Positions 1 through 9,419 of a DNA stretch of 50,313 bases are shown here, piece after piece (within the stretch, counting starts at the first letter, position 1; each line of letters opens with the position of its first letter). Below the pieces are notes generated by a model, which worked only from the letters and a program-made list of their open reading frames with translations, ran no database searches and had not been told where the DNA came from. Source of the stretch: Pelagibacteraceae bacterium AG-359-O02 (GTDB lineage Bacteria; Pseudomonadota; Alphaproteobacteria; Pelagibacterales; Pelagibacteraceae); assembly GCA_003280485.1 (NCBI GenBank), contig QCEU01000008.1, positions 1-50,313 of the forward strand. The letters run 5' to 3'. The translations under genes and the position numbers were made by a program.

Positions 1-473
1 ATTTAGTTGTTCACGGTGATGCTTGGGATGGTGTTATGAGATATGCCAAATGGTTGTCGAAGTTAGGCGCAATAGCCTATGAAATGCTACTGAAATTAAA
101 TGTAGTGATTAACTTTTTTAGACGTCTAAGAGGTAAAGGCCAGTGGTCTTTAGCAAAGTTTCTTAAATATAAGGTAAAAAATGCAGTTAAATATATGGGA
201 GAATACGAAAAAACAATTGCAGAATATGGAAAGAAAAAAAAATTTGATGGAATAATCTGTGGGCATATTCATCATGCCCAAAATGAAAATTATGATGGTG
301 TTAATTATTTAAATTGTGGAGACTGGGTTGAGTCTTGTACTGCCTTAGTTGAAAACTTTGATGGAACGTTTGAAATAATTTATTGGGATAAATTAAGAGA
401 AGAATTTTCAGATAGTCGTAATAATTCAGATAAAGAAGTAATTGAAACTCCAGGTCTGAAAAAGGCATCATAA
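1..473 (+). CDS. plcP: PlcP-like metallophosphoesterase (phospholipid hydrolase), 5' partial
   Basis: The reading frame is open to the window's left edge (in frame from base 3), so the N-terminus is missing. The first visible residues include HGD, and further on there are GHIHH and NCGDWVES, the metal-ligand motifs of the calcineurin-like phosphoesterases related to UDP-2,3-diacylglucosamine hydrolase (COG2908). In marine alphaproteobacteria the member of this family paired with a glycosyltransferase is PlcP, a phospholipase C-like enzyme that removes phospholipid headgroups under phosphate starvation, leaving diacylglycerol. The stop overlaps the start of the next gene by one base (TAATG), so the two are co-translated. 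The assignment to PlcP rather than an LpxH-type lipid A enzyme rests on that partner and on the phoR/pst genes just downstream; the fold itself is clear. Confidence 0.75.
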   Translation, partial: LVVHGDAWDGVMRYAKWLSKLGAIAYEMLLKLNVVINFFRRLRGKGQWSLAKFLKYKVKNAVKYMGEYEKTIAEYGKKKKFDGIICGHIHHAQNENYDGVNYLNCGDWVESCTALVENFDGTFEIIYWDKLREEFSDSRNNSDKEVIETPGLKKAS

Positions 474-1477
474 TGAAAATATTAATTGTAACAGACGCTT
501 ATTTTCCACAAGTAAATGGTGTGGTAAGAACTTTAAATGAAACAGGAAAAAAACTTGAAGCAATGGGTCACGAAGTTGAGTATTTAAATCCCCAACTTTT
601 CTTCACTGTGCCAATGCCTAAATATAATGAAATAAGACTTTCTGTGAATATTTGGCCAAGAGTAAGTCATTTAATAAAAAAAATAAATCCTTCAGCCATA
701 CATATAGCTACCGAAGGTCCTTTAGGATTTATGGCAAGAAGATATTGTCTTAAAAATAATCTAAAGTTTACCACAAGTTTTCACACAAGATTTGATAAAT
801 ATATGAAATTATATTTACCTTGGGTTCCTGAAAAATTATCACAGAAATTCCTAAGCAACTTTCATAACAAAGCAGAAAAAATTTTGGTTACAACCGAATC
901 TATGAAAAAAGAACTAATTCAAATTGGAGTAGATGAAAGTAAAATGGTTGTTTGGACAAGAGGTGCTGATCATGGATCGTTTAAAAATCCAAAAAAAATC
1001 AATTTAGAATATAAAAGGCCTATATGGATATATGTAGGTCGAGTGGCTATTGAAAAAAATATTCGTGCTTTTTTAAATCTAAAATTAGAAGGAACAAAAC
1101 TTCTTGTTGGTAAAGGACCAGATATTGAAAAGTTAAAAAAAGAATTTCCAGATGCTCACTTCTTGGGTGAAAAAACTAATGGTGAATTAGCTTCATATTT
1201 TACATCATCTGATGTTTTTGTCTTTCCAAGCAAAACAGATACGTTTGCAATTGTAATATGTGAATCCCTCAGTTGTGGTACACCAGTTGCAGCATTTCCT
1301 GTTCCTGGTCCTAAAGATATTTTCAAAGATAGTGAAATTAATTGTTTAGATGAGGATTTAGAAAAATCCGCAATGAAAGCTCTAAAAGTTGAAAGAGAAA
1401 AGTGCCTAGAATACTCTAAAAACTTTACTTGGGATAAAACCGCAGAAATTTTTATTAATAATATCTCCCCTAATTAA
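473..1477 (+). CDS. agt: GT4 family glycosyltransferase, Agt-like (glycolipid synthesis)
   Basis: A 334-residue GT-B glycosyltransferase. The N-terminus has the Rossmann start ILIVTDAYFPQVNGV typical of GT4 enzymes acting on diacylglycerol or similar acceptors. The C-terminal donor-binding half has the VGKGP segment and a DTFAIVICES stretch that matches the family's nucleotide-sugar site, followed by GTPVAAFPVPGP. It is translationally coupled to the PlcP-like gene. In other marine heterotrophs the PlcP-Agt pair replaces phospholipids with glycolipids when phosphate is scarce: PlcP makes diacylglycerol and Agt adds glucose or glucuronate. Position directly before phoR and the pst operon supports that role. 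Sugar donor and product cannot be read from the sequence. Confidence 0.75.
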   Translation: MKILIVTDAYFPQVNGVVRTLNETGKKLEAMGHEVEYLNPQLFFTVPMPKYNEIRLSVNIWPRVSHLIKKINPSAIHIATEGPLGFMARRYCLKNNLKFTTSFHTRFDKYMKLYLPWVPEKLSQKFLSNFHNKAEKILVTTESMKKELIQIGVDESKMVVWTRGADHGSFKNPKKINLEYKRPIWIYVGRVAIEKNIRAFLNLKLEGTKLLVGKGPDIEKLKKEFPDAHFLGEKTNGELASYFTSSDVFVFPSKTDTFAIVICESLSCGTPVAAFPVPGPKDIFKDSEINCLDEDLEKSAMKALKVEREKCLEYSKNFTWDKTAEIFINNISPN

Positions 1478-1548
1478 GTAACTAAAATTTAAATAATTGC
1501 ATATTAAATTTTTAATATGTTAATTATATACTTAACTTTTAGAACATC

Positions 1549-2703
1549 ATGATTGGCCTCTTTGAAATACTATTAATCTGTGTAATTATATTTCTACTAA
1601 TAATAATTTATTCAAACAGAAATAAAAAAAATACTGATGATAAAATTATTATTTCAAAGTATGAAAAGGATGATAGCAAAACATTTATATTAGATGAATT
1701 AGAGGATCAATTTATAGCATTAGATAAATTAAATATTATAAAATATGCCAATCCAAGTGCCGAAAAAAGATTTGGTAAAAATATTTTAAATACACATCTC
1801 GGCACAATTTTAAGAAATCCTAATCTAGATGAAAAAATCAGAGAAGTTAAGTCTTCAAAAAAAACCAGTAATTTAGATTTAGAAATAAATTTGCCTTCAT
1901 ATCAGTATTACAGAATTTATGTGATTCCTGGACCAACTGTAATTTTTACAGAAAAAGACTCTGTTGTTTTATTTTTAAAAGATCTTACTGAAATTTCAAA
2001 AGCACAAAAATTTAGAACTGACTTTGTTGCTAATGTTAGCCATGAATTAAAAACTCCTCTTGTTTCAATTAAAGGCGCTATAGAGACAATAGAGGGTCCT
2101 GCTAAAGATGACGAAATAGCAAAGATAAACTTTCTTAAAATAATCTCTTCACAAAGCAAAAGAATGGAAAATTTAATAAGTGATCTATTAATATTAAGCA
2201 GAATTGAACTCCAGGAGCATATAAGACCTGACAAACCAGTTAATTTGAAGAATGTATTGACAAAAGTAAAAGATGTTCATTTTACTAGCTTAAAAGAAAA
2301 AAATATTAATCTTGAAATTAATTTAGGTAATGTAAGTGATGTTATTGGTGATGAAGATAAATTAATAACAGTTTTTTCTAATTTATTAGACAATGCTATT
2401 AAATACTCAAAAGAAAAATCAACTATAAATATATTAGCTTCTCCAAGCAAAGGGAAACTCATAACAAAAGGAATTAAAATATCTGTATCTGATCAAGGTA
2501 TTGGAATTCCCGAGGATCAAATTAACAGGGTAACTGAAAGATTTTATAGAGTAGATGTTGAAGAGAGCAGGAAAGTTGGTGGAACAGGTTTAGGTCTTGC
2601 AATTGTCAAACATATAATTTCTCAACATAGAGGTGATTACGAAATAAAAAATCTTAATGGTAAAGGAACCGAAATTAACATTCATTTACCCAGTGAATTA
2701 TAA
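1549..2703 (+). CDS. phoR: Phosphate regulon sensor histidine kinase PhoR
   Basis: A 384-residue membrane histidine kinase. Residues about 3-21 form one hydrophobic segment, followed by a PAS-like region (about 50-150). The HisKA domain carries the phosphoacceptor in NVSHELKTPL, and the HATPase domain shows the N box (DNAIKYS), G1 box (DQGIGIP) and G2 box (GGTGLGLAIVKHI). A single N-terminal anchor with PAS, HisKA and HATPase domains is the PhoR layout. The partner response regulator phoB lies at the far end of the pst-phoU cluster, so sensor and regulator bracket the transporter. It begins 71 bases after the glycosyltransferase and may have its own promoter. Confidence in PhoR over a generic kinase comes mainly from this context. 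Confidence 0.88.
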   Translation: MIGLFEILLICVIIFLLIIIYSNRNKKNTDDKIIISKYEKDDSKTFILDELEDQFIALDKLNIIKYANPSAEKRFGKNILNTHLGTILRNPNLDEKIREVKSSKKTSNLDLEINLPSYQYYRIYVIPGPTVIFTEKDSVVLFLKDLTEISKAQKFRTDFVANVSHELKTPLVSIKGAIETIEGPAKDDEIAKINFLKIISSQSKRMENLISDLLILSRIELQEHIRPDKPVNLKNVLTKVKDVHFTSLKEKNINLEINLGNVSDVIGDEDKLITVFSNLLDNAIKYSKEKSTINILASPSKGKLITKGIKISVSDQGIGIPEDQINRVTERFYRVDVEESRKVGGTGLGLAIVKHIISQHRGDYEIKNLNGKGTEINIHLPSEL

Positions 2704-2777
2704 ACTTAATATAATTTAACAATTTTCACAATATAATTTAATTTGTAAATAACGGATTTTTTAAATAAAATTGTTAA

Positions 2778-3410
2778 ATGAAAAAAATAATAATAAATTT
2801 TTTTATTTTTTCTTACTTATTTTTTAATTTTATATCAAATTCTTACTCTGAAGACTCTAATAAAAAAGACATTACAACACTTTTAAGAAACCAACAACTT
2901 ACTGTATTTGATATTGGTATTTTTAGAATGAAAAATGACTTAGAAAATACGAAAAGCACTGTCAATAAACATTTTCCATCTGACAAAGTAAATGTTGATC
3001 ATATCTATACTGAGGTTTTAACTTCATTCTGGAGAGATACAATTGATTTGATTGTATCAATCCCAATGAACAAAAACTTAAAAAAAGAAAATTATTTGTC
3101 TGACATGCATAGATGTAAAAATATTTTCTTTTCTGTAAGAGATCATTTGTTAAGAAAACAAAATGAGAGTAATTATAATTTTAATAGGGCCTCAAGTTAT
3201 ATAATTACTACTTTTTCTACCCCCACAAGTTGGCCTTCATGGAAATATGATCAAAATCAAGTAAAAGACCTTATATCAATGATACAACTAGAAGTTACTT
3301 TAAGACCAACAAAGAGCTTAGCACTAAGTGAAAATGTCAGCCCAATTCGTTGTCGAGGAGATTTAGCTGCAGATAATGATACCTTAATCATCTCTAAAAA
3401 ATACAACTAA
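2778..3410 (+). CDS. Exported protein of unknown function between phoR and pstS
   Basis: I do not recognise this 210-residue protein. It starts with two lysines, a hydrophobic stretch of about 15 residues and a polar NSYSED segment, a plausible cleavable signal peptide, so it is probably periplasmic or outer-membrane associated. The mature part is charged and mostly helical in appearance, with no obvious catalytic motif. It has two cysteines, one in SDMHRCKN and one near the C-terminus in SPIRCRGD, which could form a disulfide. Composition resembles its neighbours, so nothing suggests recent transfer. Lying 74 bases after phoR and just before the Pho box of pstS, it is a candidate member of the phosphate-starvation response. 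Confidence 0.7.
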   Translation: MKKIIINFFIFSYLFFNFISNSYSEDSNKKDITTLLRNQQLTVFDIGIFRMKNDLENTKSTVNKHFPSDKVNVDHIYTEVLTSFWRDTIDLIVSIPMNKNLKKENYLSDMHRCKNIFFSVRDHLLRKQNESNYNFNRASSYIITTFSTPTSWPSWKYDQNQVKDLISMIQLEVTLRPTKSLALSENVSPIRCRGDLAADNDTLIISKKYN

Positions 3411-3420
3411 AAAGTTACCT

Positions 3421-3470
3421 ATTTAACAAAACTGTAATAAATTTGTAATACTAGAGTCCTCAATAAAATT
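3421..3470 (+). promoter_or_regulatory. Pho box and promoter of pstS
   Basis: CTGTAAT at 3432-3438 and TTGTAAT at 3443-3449 are direct repeats with an 11-base period, very close to the classical PhoB-binding Pho box. A third, weaker unit (ATTTAAC, 3421-3427) sits one period upstream. TAAAAT at 3464-3469 could be the -10 element at the spacing usual when a Pho box replaces the -35. The start of pstS is 69 bases beyond the box. The repeat is seen directly; PhoB binding is inferred from the known consensus and from phoB lying downstream. Confidence 0.8.
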
Positions 3471-3518
3471 TAATAAGCGAGTCGTTAATTAACTTTAATT
3501 CACGAAAGGATATTAAAA

Positions 3519-4553
3519 ATGAAAAAACTAACTATAGTCCTTGCTTCAATAGTTGCCATTTCTGTTGCCACTATTGCTCAAGCAAGAGATCAAATCAAAA
3601 TAGTTGGATCATCTACTGTATTCCCTTACGCAACAATAGTTGCTGAAAGATTCGGGCAAACTGGATTTAAAACACCAGTAATCGAGTCAACTGGTACAGG
3701 TGGTGGTGCAAAATTATTTTGTGCAGGTGTAGGAGAAGCTCACCCTGATATAACAAATGCATCAAGAGCAATGAAAGATAAAGAAAAAGCTCTTTGCAAA
3801 AAAAATGGTGTTAATGACATTGTTGAAGTTATTATCGGTAACGATGGTATTACTTTAGCATACAGTGTTGATGCTGAACCAGTAAACTTCACTAAAGAAC
3901 AACTTTGGAAAGCTTTAGCAAAACACTCAGTTGTTGATGGTAAATTAGTAGACAACATATACAAAACATGGGATCAAATAGATCCAAGTTTACCAAAACA
4001 AAAGATTTCAGTTATGATTCCCCCAGGAACATCCGGAACAAGAGATGCTTGGAATTCGTTAGTAATGAAAAAAGGTATGCCTAAAGAGGCTAAAGCATTA
4101 TACAAAGCAGGTTTCGAAGCTGGAAATAAAAAATATAAAAAACCACAAAAACTTTACAGAGAAGATGGTGCTGCAATTGAAGTTGGAGAGAATGATAGTT
4201 TAATTATTCAAAAATTATCTGAAGACAAAGAAATGTTTGGTTTCTTTGGATTTAGTTACTTCTTAGCTGCTAGAGATAAATTGCAAGCTGCAAGTATAGA
4301 AGGTGGTCAACCATCATTAGAATCTATCCAAGACTATAGTTATGCTGTTGCTAGACCATTATTCTTTTACGTAAAAAAAGCTCATGTTGGTGTAATTCCA
4401 GGATTACATGAATTTGTAAAAGAATTCACTACAACTAAAGCTATTGGTAAAAGAGGTTACTTAGCGGAAATAGGACTTGTTCCACTTGATGCTGAAACTT
4501 ACAGAACAGTTAGAGATAATTCGAAATCTCTTACTGCAATGTCAATGGAGTAA
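3519..4553 (+). CDS. pstS: Periplasmic phosphate-binding protein PstS
   Basis: A 344-residue solute-binding protein with a clear signal peptide cleaved near AQA (about residue 22). Phosphate-contacting segments typical of PstS are present: GSSTVFPY near the mature N-terminus, ESTGTGGG, and TSGTRDAW in the second lobe. It delivers inorganic phosphate to the PstCA channel. An AAAGGA Shine-Dalgarno-like sequence precedes the ATG. It has its own Pho-box promoter and is followed by a strong hairpin, so it is probably expressed well above the membrane components, as is usual for binding proteins. Confidence 0.97.
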   Translation: MKKLTIVLASIVAISVATIAQARDQIKIVGSSTVFPYATIVAERFGQTGFKTPVIESTGTGGGAKLFCAGVGEAHPDITNASRAMKDKEKALCKKNGVNDIVEVIIGNDGITLAYSVDAEPVNFTKEQLWKALAKHSVVDGKLVDNIYKTWDQIDPSLPKQKISVMIPPGTSGTRDAWNSLVMKKGMPKEAKALYKAGFEAGNKKYKKPQKLYREDGAAIEVGENDSLIIQKLSEDKEMFGFFGFSYFLAARDKLQAASIEGGQPSLESIQDYSYAVARPLFFYVKKAHVGVIPGLHEFVKEFTTTKAIGKRGYLAEIGLVPLDAETYRTVRDNSKSLTAMSME

Positions 4554-4575
4554 TATAATATTTGTTAATAAACTC

Positions 4576-4608
4576 AAAAGGGGCCCTATTAAATGGGCCC
4601 TTTTTTTT
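4576..4608 (+). terminator. Intrinsic terminator/attenuator between pstS and pstC
   Basis: A GGGCCC/GGGCCC stem (4581-4586 with 4595-4600) with an 8-base loop, extended by one G-T and several A-T pairs, runs into eight T residues (4601-4608). This is a canonical Rho-independent terminator. Because pstC follows within 25 bases with no clear promoter, partial read-through is the likely design, giving excess pstS transcript. Confidence 0.88.
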
Positions 4609-4632
4609 GTATAAATCTAAAGGAGCCAATAA

Positions 4633-6015
4633 TTGAATTCAGTAATATTTTTAACAATCGTTCTTTTAGCTTTATCCAGTTACTTCTTTGGAAGAAAAAA
4701 AGCTATTTTAATTCAATCTAACAAACGGTTAACAGCTCTTCCAAAATTTTATGGATACTATCTTGCTATATGGTGTGGCGCACCTGCTTTTCTTTTGTAT
4801 GCTTTATGGTCGATATTTGAACCTAGCATAGTAAGATTTTTTATACTTAGTGATTATTCTTCGCAAGGACTTCTAGAAGGAGAGTTGAATTTATTTTATG
4901 AAAAAGTAAAATCACTTTCTCGAAACCAGTATTCAGGAGAACTTACTGCAGAGTTACAAAGATCAGCAGAAAAATATTTAAACTTTAGAGACATAGCAAA
5001 GTGGTCTAAGGTCGTTATAGTCTTATCATTACTAATTGCATCAACAGGTTATGCGTATACAAAGATTTCAAACAACACTAAAACAAGAGAACCAGTTGAA
5101 ATATTTCTTAAAGGAGTATTTTTTTTATCATCACTGGCAGCGATATTAACAACCATTGGTATTATTTTTTCCCTTTTGTTTCAAACAATAGAATTTTTTC
5201 AAGTTATCCCACTATTTGATTTTGTATTTGGAATGCACTGGTATCCTGCAAAAGCTTTTGTTCGAGATGCAAGTGAAGCACTTGATCCATCAATGTATAG
5301 TGATACTTTTGGTGCGGTTCCGATATTTGCAGGCACCTTTTTTATAGCTTTTATTGCAATGTGTGTTGCAATACCAATTGGTTTGTTAAGTGGTATTTAT
5401 ATGGCGGAATATGCGAGCAAACGTTTAAGACAATATGCCAAACCTGTCATTGAAATTTTAGCAGGAATTCCAACTGTTGTTTATGGTTTTTTTGCTGCTT
5501 TAACAGTTGGACCTTTTTTAAAAGACCTTGGATTATCATTAGGACTAGAGGTGTCAGCAGAAAGCGCACTGGCAGCCGGTGGTGTTATGGGAATTATGAT
5601 TATTCCATTTATATCAAGCTTAAGTGACGACGTAATTACAAGTGTTCCTCAAAATCTTAGAGATGGTAGCTATGCCATGGGAGCAACAAAATCTGAAACA
5701 ATAAAAAGAGTAATTATTCCAGCTGCTTTACCTGGAATTGTTGGATCTATTTTATTAGGTGTTTCTAGAGCCATTGGTGAAACAATGATTGTTGTAATGG
5801 CATCAGGGTTGGCAGCAAACCTAACTCTTAATCCGTTAGAGTCCACTTCGACAATAACTGCTCAAATTGTTGTTATCTTAATTGGTGATCAACAATTTGG
5901 GGATCCGAAAACCCAAGCAGCTTTTGCATTGGGATTAAGTTTATTTATAGTTACTTTAGTTTTAAATATTGTTGCCTTGTCTGTTGTGAAAAAATATAGA
6001 GAGAAATATGAATAA
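4633..6015 (+). CDS. pstC: Phosphate ABC transporter permease PstC
   Basis: A 460-residue inner-membrane protein, the long alphaproteobacterial form of PstC with an N-terminal extension of about 200 residues carrying extra membrane segments. The C-terminal permease domain has the coupling-loop region DGSYAMGATKSETIKRVIIP, which contacts the PstB ATPase. The start is TTG at 4633, chosen because AGGAG at 4621-4625 lies 7 bases upstream and translation then begins with a hydrophobic segment; no ATG fits. Its end overlaps pstA by 8 bases, indicating coupled translation. Confidence 0.95.
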   Translation: MNSVIFLTIVLLALSSYFFGRKKAILIQSNKRLTALPKFYGYYLAIWCGAPAFLLYALWSIFEPSIVRFFILSDYSSQGLLEGELNLFYEKVKSLSRNQYSGELTAELQRSAEKYLNFRDIAKWSKVVIVLSLLIASTGYAYTKISNNTKTREPVEIFLKGVFFLSSLAAILTTIGIIFSLLFQTIEFFQVIPLFDFVFGMHWYPAKAFVRDASEALDPSMYSDTFGAVPIFAGTFFIAFIAMCVAIPIGLLSGIYMAEYASKRLRQYAKPVIEILAGIPTVVYGFFAALTVGPFLKDLGLSLGLEVSAESALAAGGVMGIMIIPFISSLSDDVITSVPQNLRDGSYAMGATKSETIKRVIIPAALPGIVGSILLGVSRAIGETMIVVMASGLAANLTLNPLESTSTITAQIVVILIGDQQFGDPKTQAAFALGLSLFIVTLVLNIVALSVVKKYREKYE

Positions 6016-7276
6016 AGAAGAACGTTTAATTAAAAGATACAAAGCTGAAAAAAGATTTCAATTTTACGGTAAAGCTGCAATATTTATGGCTTTATTATTT
6101 CTAGTGGTATTTCTAACAAAGATATTTTCTACTGGTTACACAGCATTTCAAAAAACATGGTTGGTAATACCAGTCAATTATAATGCAGATTTATTATATT
6201 TGGATCCAGATAAAAAACCAACAACCGAAGATATTAATGATGCAGACTTTTATGAGTTTGGGATAGAAACATTTATCACTCTCGATCCAGACGCAAGTGA
6301 GGATCAAATTATGGAATTAAAAAAAATGTTTGCATTTACTTTTGAGAGAGAATTAAAATATTATCTTCTAGACAATCCTGATAGCTTTGGAAAAACAGTT
6401 GATGTAAAATTAACAGCCTCTGACGACTTAGATCAAGTATTTAAAGGAAATTATCCAAGAGATATACCTGAAAATAGAAGAAGAGCATCTGATTATCAAT
6501 TAAAAATTTTTGATAAATTAAATGAAGATGGAAGAGTTATAAGTGAATTTAATGCCAGTTTTTTTACAAATGCTGATTCTAGAGAAGCTGAGTTAGCGGG
6601 AATAGCAAGCTCATTTATGGGTTCATTATTTTCCATACTTGTCTGTCTGTCAATTGCCTTTCCTGTTGCCTTACTAGCTGCAGTGTATCTAGAGGAATTT
6701 GCACCAAAAAATAGATTTACAGATTTTATTGAAGTAAATATCAATAATCTAGCAGCAGTTCCTTCAATTGTTTTTGGATTATTAGGATTAGGTGTTTTAT
6801 TGGCTGTATTTGGTTTACCTAGATCAACACCCTTAGTTGGAGGTATAACCCTTTCATTAATGACTCTTCCAACAATTATAATAGCAGCCAGAGCATCATT
6901 GAAGGCTGTTCCACCCAGTATAAGAGAAGCAGCTTTAGCAATGGGAGCTAGCAGAATGCAAACGACGATGCATCATACCGTGCCATTGGCTTTACCTGGA
7001 ACTTTATCAGGTACTATAATTGGCTTAGCTCAAGCATTAGGTGAAACAGCGCCTTTAATATTAATTGGAATGGTTGCTTTTGTTAACACAATACCAGGAA
7101 CCCCTATGGATCCAGCAGCTAGCTTGCCTGTTCAAATCTATATATGGGCGGAGAGTGCCGAAAGAGGATTTGTAGAAAAAGTGTCTGCTTGCATAATGGT
7201 ATTATTATTTTTCCTAATTTTTATGAATTTAGGAGCACAATTAATTAGACATAAATTTGAAAAGAAATGGAACTAA
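6008..7276 (+). CDS. pstA: Phosphate ABC transporter permease PstA
   Basis: A 422-residue permease, longer than the roughly 290 residues of the enterobacterial protein. It has one N-terminal membrane segment, a polar periplasmic insertion of about 150 residues (about 45-195), then the five-to-six-helix BPD_transp_1 domain with the coupling segment REAALAMGASRMQT. It pairs with PstC to form the phosphate channel. The large periplasmic loop is the usual form in many alphaproteobacteria. Start overlaps pstC; pstB follows after 3 bases. Confidence 0.95.
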   Translation: MNKEERLIKRYKAEKRFQFYGKAAIFMALLFLVVFLTKIFSTGYTAFQKTWLVIPVNYNADLLYLDPDKKPTTEDINDADFYEFGIETFITLDPDASEDQIMELKKMFAFTFERELKYYLLDNPDSFGKTVDVKLTASDDLDQVFKGNYPRDIPENRRRASDYQLKIFDKLNEDGRVISEFNASFFTNADSREAELAGIASSFMGSLFSILVCLSIAFPVALLAAVYLEEFAPKNRFTDFIEVNINNLAAVPSIVFGLLGLGVLLAVFGLPRSTPLVGGITLSLMTLPTIIIAARASLKAVPPSIREAALAMGASRMQTTMHHTVPLALPGTLSGTIIGLAQALGETAPLILIGMVAFVNTIPGTPMDPAASLPVQIYIWAESAERGFVEKVSACIMVLLFFLIFMNLGAQLIRHKFEKKWN

Positions 7277-7279
7277 AAT

Positions 7280-8035
7280 ATGAATAAAATAGAAGCAAAA
7301 AATGTTGATGTCTATTATGGAGCGAAACAAGCTTTATTTGATATCAATATGGATATCGAAGCAAATAAAGTAACTGCTCTTATTGGACCTTCTGGTTGTG
7401 GTAAATCAACATTCTTAAGATGTCTAAATAGAATGAATGATGTGATCGATATTTGTAAAGTCAGTGGTGTCGTAAAAATTAATGACTATGACATAAATCA
7501 AAAAGATACAGATGTTGTAAGGCTTAGAGAAAAAGTTGGAATGATTTTTCAAAAACCAAATCCTTTTCCAAAAACCATTTATGAGAATATTTCTTATGGA
7601 CCTGAGATACATGGGATAGCTCAATCTAAAAGTGAAATGGATAATATTGTTGAAGAGAGTTTGAGAAAAGCAGCACTTTGGGAAGAGGTAAAAGACAGAA
7701 TTCACGAACCAGGTACTGGTTTATCAGGTGGACAACAACAAAGACTTTGTATTGCAAGAACAATATCAATTAAGCCAGAGGTAATACTCATGGATGAGCC
7801 ATGTTCAGCTCTTGATCCAATTGCGACAGCACAAATAGAGGAGCTAATTGATGAATTAAGAAAGGAACATACTATAATAATTGTTACTCACTCAATGTCC
7901 CAAGCTGCAAGAGTATCTCAAAATACTGGTTTTTTTCACCTTGGCAAATTGATTGAAGTAGGTTCTACTGATAAGATATTCAAGAATCCGACTCAACAAC
8001 AAACGCAGGATTACATAACAGGAAGGTTTGGATAA
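7280..8035 (+). CDS. pstB: Phosphate ABC transporter ATPase PstB
   Basis: A 251-residue ABC ATPase with Walker [10 protein letters not shown], the PstB-characteristic [10 protein letters not shown] stretch right after it, Q-loop FQKPNPFP, signature LSGGQQQR, Walker [14 protein letters not shown] and the H-loop histidine in THSM. The CLNRMND and QKPNPFP segments identify PstB among ABC ATPases. It powers phosphate uptake and, with PhoU, relays phosphate sufficiency to PhoR. Its stop overlaps the phoU start by one base. Confidence 0.97.
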   Translation: MNKIEAKNVDVYYGAKQALFDINMDIEANKVTALIGPSGCGKSTFLRCLNRMNDVIDICKVSGVVKINDYDINQKDTDVVRLREKVGMIFQKPNPFPKTIYENISYGPEIHGIAQSKSEMDNIVEESLRKAALWEEVKDRIHEPGTGLSGGQQQRLCIARTISIKPEVILMDEPCSALDPIATAQIEELIDELRKEHTIIIVTHSMSQAARVSQNTGFFHLGKLIEVGSTDKIFKNPTQQQTQDYITGRFG

Positions 8036-8736
8036 TGAATGAAAAACCACACACAGTAAAATCTTACGAAGACCAATTAAAAAAATTAAACAATGATTTA
8101 GTTGAAATGGGGGCAAATTGCGAAACCGCTTTAGGTAAAGCAATGAAAGCAATATCAACAAATGATCATAACCTTGCTGATGATGTTATAAATTCAGATG
8201 TAGTTATAGATAATTTTGAGTCTCAGATAGAGAATGAGGTAGTAAATTTAATTGCTTTAAGACAACCAATGGCTGTGGATCTTAGAGAAACAGTTGCAGC
8301 TCTAAAGATGTCTTCAGACTTAGAAAGAATAGGTGATCTTGCCAAAAATATTGCAAAAAGAACAAAACTTATAAATACGCATTTGCCAAATAATTTAATT
8401 GAAGCAATGAATAGAATCTGCATTTTGGTTCAAAAACAATTAAAAATTGTTTTAGACTCATATCTAAGTAGATCAAGCGATGTAGCTCGAACAGTATGGG
8501 AGAGTGATGAACAAGTTGATGATTTAACAAATCAATGTATGGAAGAAGTCATCTCATTACTTAAATCAAATATGGAAAATATTGAATATGGCTCACATCT
8601 TTTATTTGTAACTAAAAATATTGAAAGGATAGGAGATCATACAACCAACATTGCTGAGCAAGTATTTTATCTAGTTACAGGTGATTATTTGGAGGGAGAA
8701 AGACCTAAGGGTAGCGACTCGGTATTAACAAAGTAA
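8035..8736 (+). CDS. phoU: Phosphate signalling protein PhoU
   Basis: A 233-residue cytoplasmic protein made of two PhoU repeats. Each has the metal-binding helix motif, ExxSDLERIGDLAKNI-like in the first half (about residues 95-105) and TKNIERIGDHTTNIAE in the second (about 193-208). PhoU couples the PstSCAB transporter to PhoR and keeps the regulon off when phosphate is plentiful. One-base overlaps on both sides place it in tight translation coupling with pstB and phoB. Confidence 0.96.
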   Translation: MNEKPHTVKSYEDQLKKLNNDLVEMGANCETALGKAMKAISTNDHNLADDVINSDVVIDNFESQIENEVVNLIALRQPMAVDLRETVAALKMSSDLERIGDLAKNIAKRTKLINTHLPNNLIEAMNRICILVQKQLKIVLDSYLSRSSDVARTVWESDEQVDDLTNQCMEEVISLLKSNMENIEYGSHLLFVTKNIERIGDHTTNIAEQVFYLVTGDYLEGERPKGSDSVLTK

Positions 8737-9419
8737 TGAGTGCACACATATTTATTGCAGAAGATGAGGCGCCAATTTCAACCTTATTAAAATATAATTT
8801 AGAAAAAGAAGGTCATAAGGTTTCTTCAAGTGAAAATGGAGAGGACTCTTTAAAATCAATAAAACAAAAAATGCCAGACTTAATCTTATTAGATTGGATG
8901 TTGCCAGATTTATCAGGTGTCGAAATATGTAAACAGTTAAAAAGGGATAAAAAATATAATGACATTCCAATTATTATGCTTACTGCAAAAGGAGAGGAGG
9001 AAGATAAATTAAAAGCATTTGAAACTGGAGCTGATGATTACGTCACTAAACCATTTAGCCAAAAAGAATTAAATGCAAGAATTAAATCTTTGTTAAGAAG
9101 GGCTAAACCTTTGTCATCAACTGATGTTGTGGAATTTAAAGACCTTAAAATTGATAGATTAGCAAAAAGAGTTTATAGAAATGATAAGGAAATAATTTTG
9201 GGACCCACAGAATTTAAATTATTAGATTTTTTTATTAAAAATCCAAAAAGAGTTTATTCAAGAGAACAATTACTAAATAATGTTTGGGGTGAAAATATTT
9301 ATGTAGAAAGTAGAACGGTTGATGTTCACATAAGAAGATTGAGAAAAGTTTTAAATGTAAGTGGATTAGAAAATTTAATTCGCACAGTGAGATCTGCAGG
9401 CTATTCGTTAGATAACTAA
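8736..9419 (+). CDS. phoB: Phosphate regulon response regulator PhoB
   Basis: A 227-residue OmpR/PhoB-type regulator. The receiver domain shows acidic residues EDEA near the N-terminus, the phosphoacceptor Asp in LILLDWMLPDLSG and the conserved Lys in VTKPF. The C-terminal winged helix has LGPTEFKLLDFF and VDVHIRRLRKVL, hallmark PhoB DNA-binding segments. It is expected to bind the Pho box before pstS and similar repeats elsewhere in this region. Unusually for some bacteria but common in alphaproteobacteria, phoB is at the end of the pst operon while phoR is upstream. The 3' end overlaps the convergent sixA-like gene by 12 bases. Confidence 0.96.
   Translation: MSAHIFIAEDEAPISTLLKYNLEKEGHKVSSSENGEDSLKSIKQKMPDLILLDWMLPDLSGVEICKQLKRDKKYNDIPIIMLTAKGEEEDKLKAFETGADDYVTKPFSQKELNARIKSLLRRAKPLSSTDVVEFKDLKIDRLAKRVYRNDKEIILGPTEFKLLDFFIKNPKRVYSREQLLNNVWGENIYVESRTVDVHIRRLRKVLNVSGLENLIRTVRSAGYSLDN

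Noticed and set aside
2704-2777. Pho-like units before the exported unknown gene (2714 and 2736)
   Set aside because: The two ATTTAA(C/T) units are 22 bases apart with no middle unit; in such AT-rich DNA this is too weak to call.
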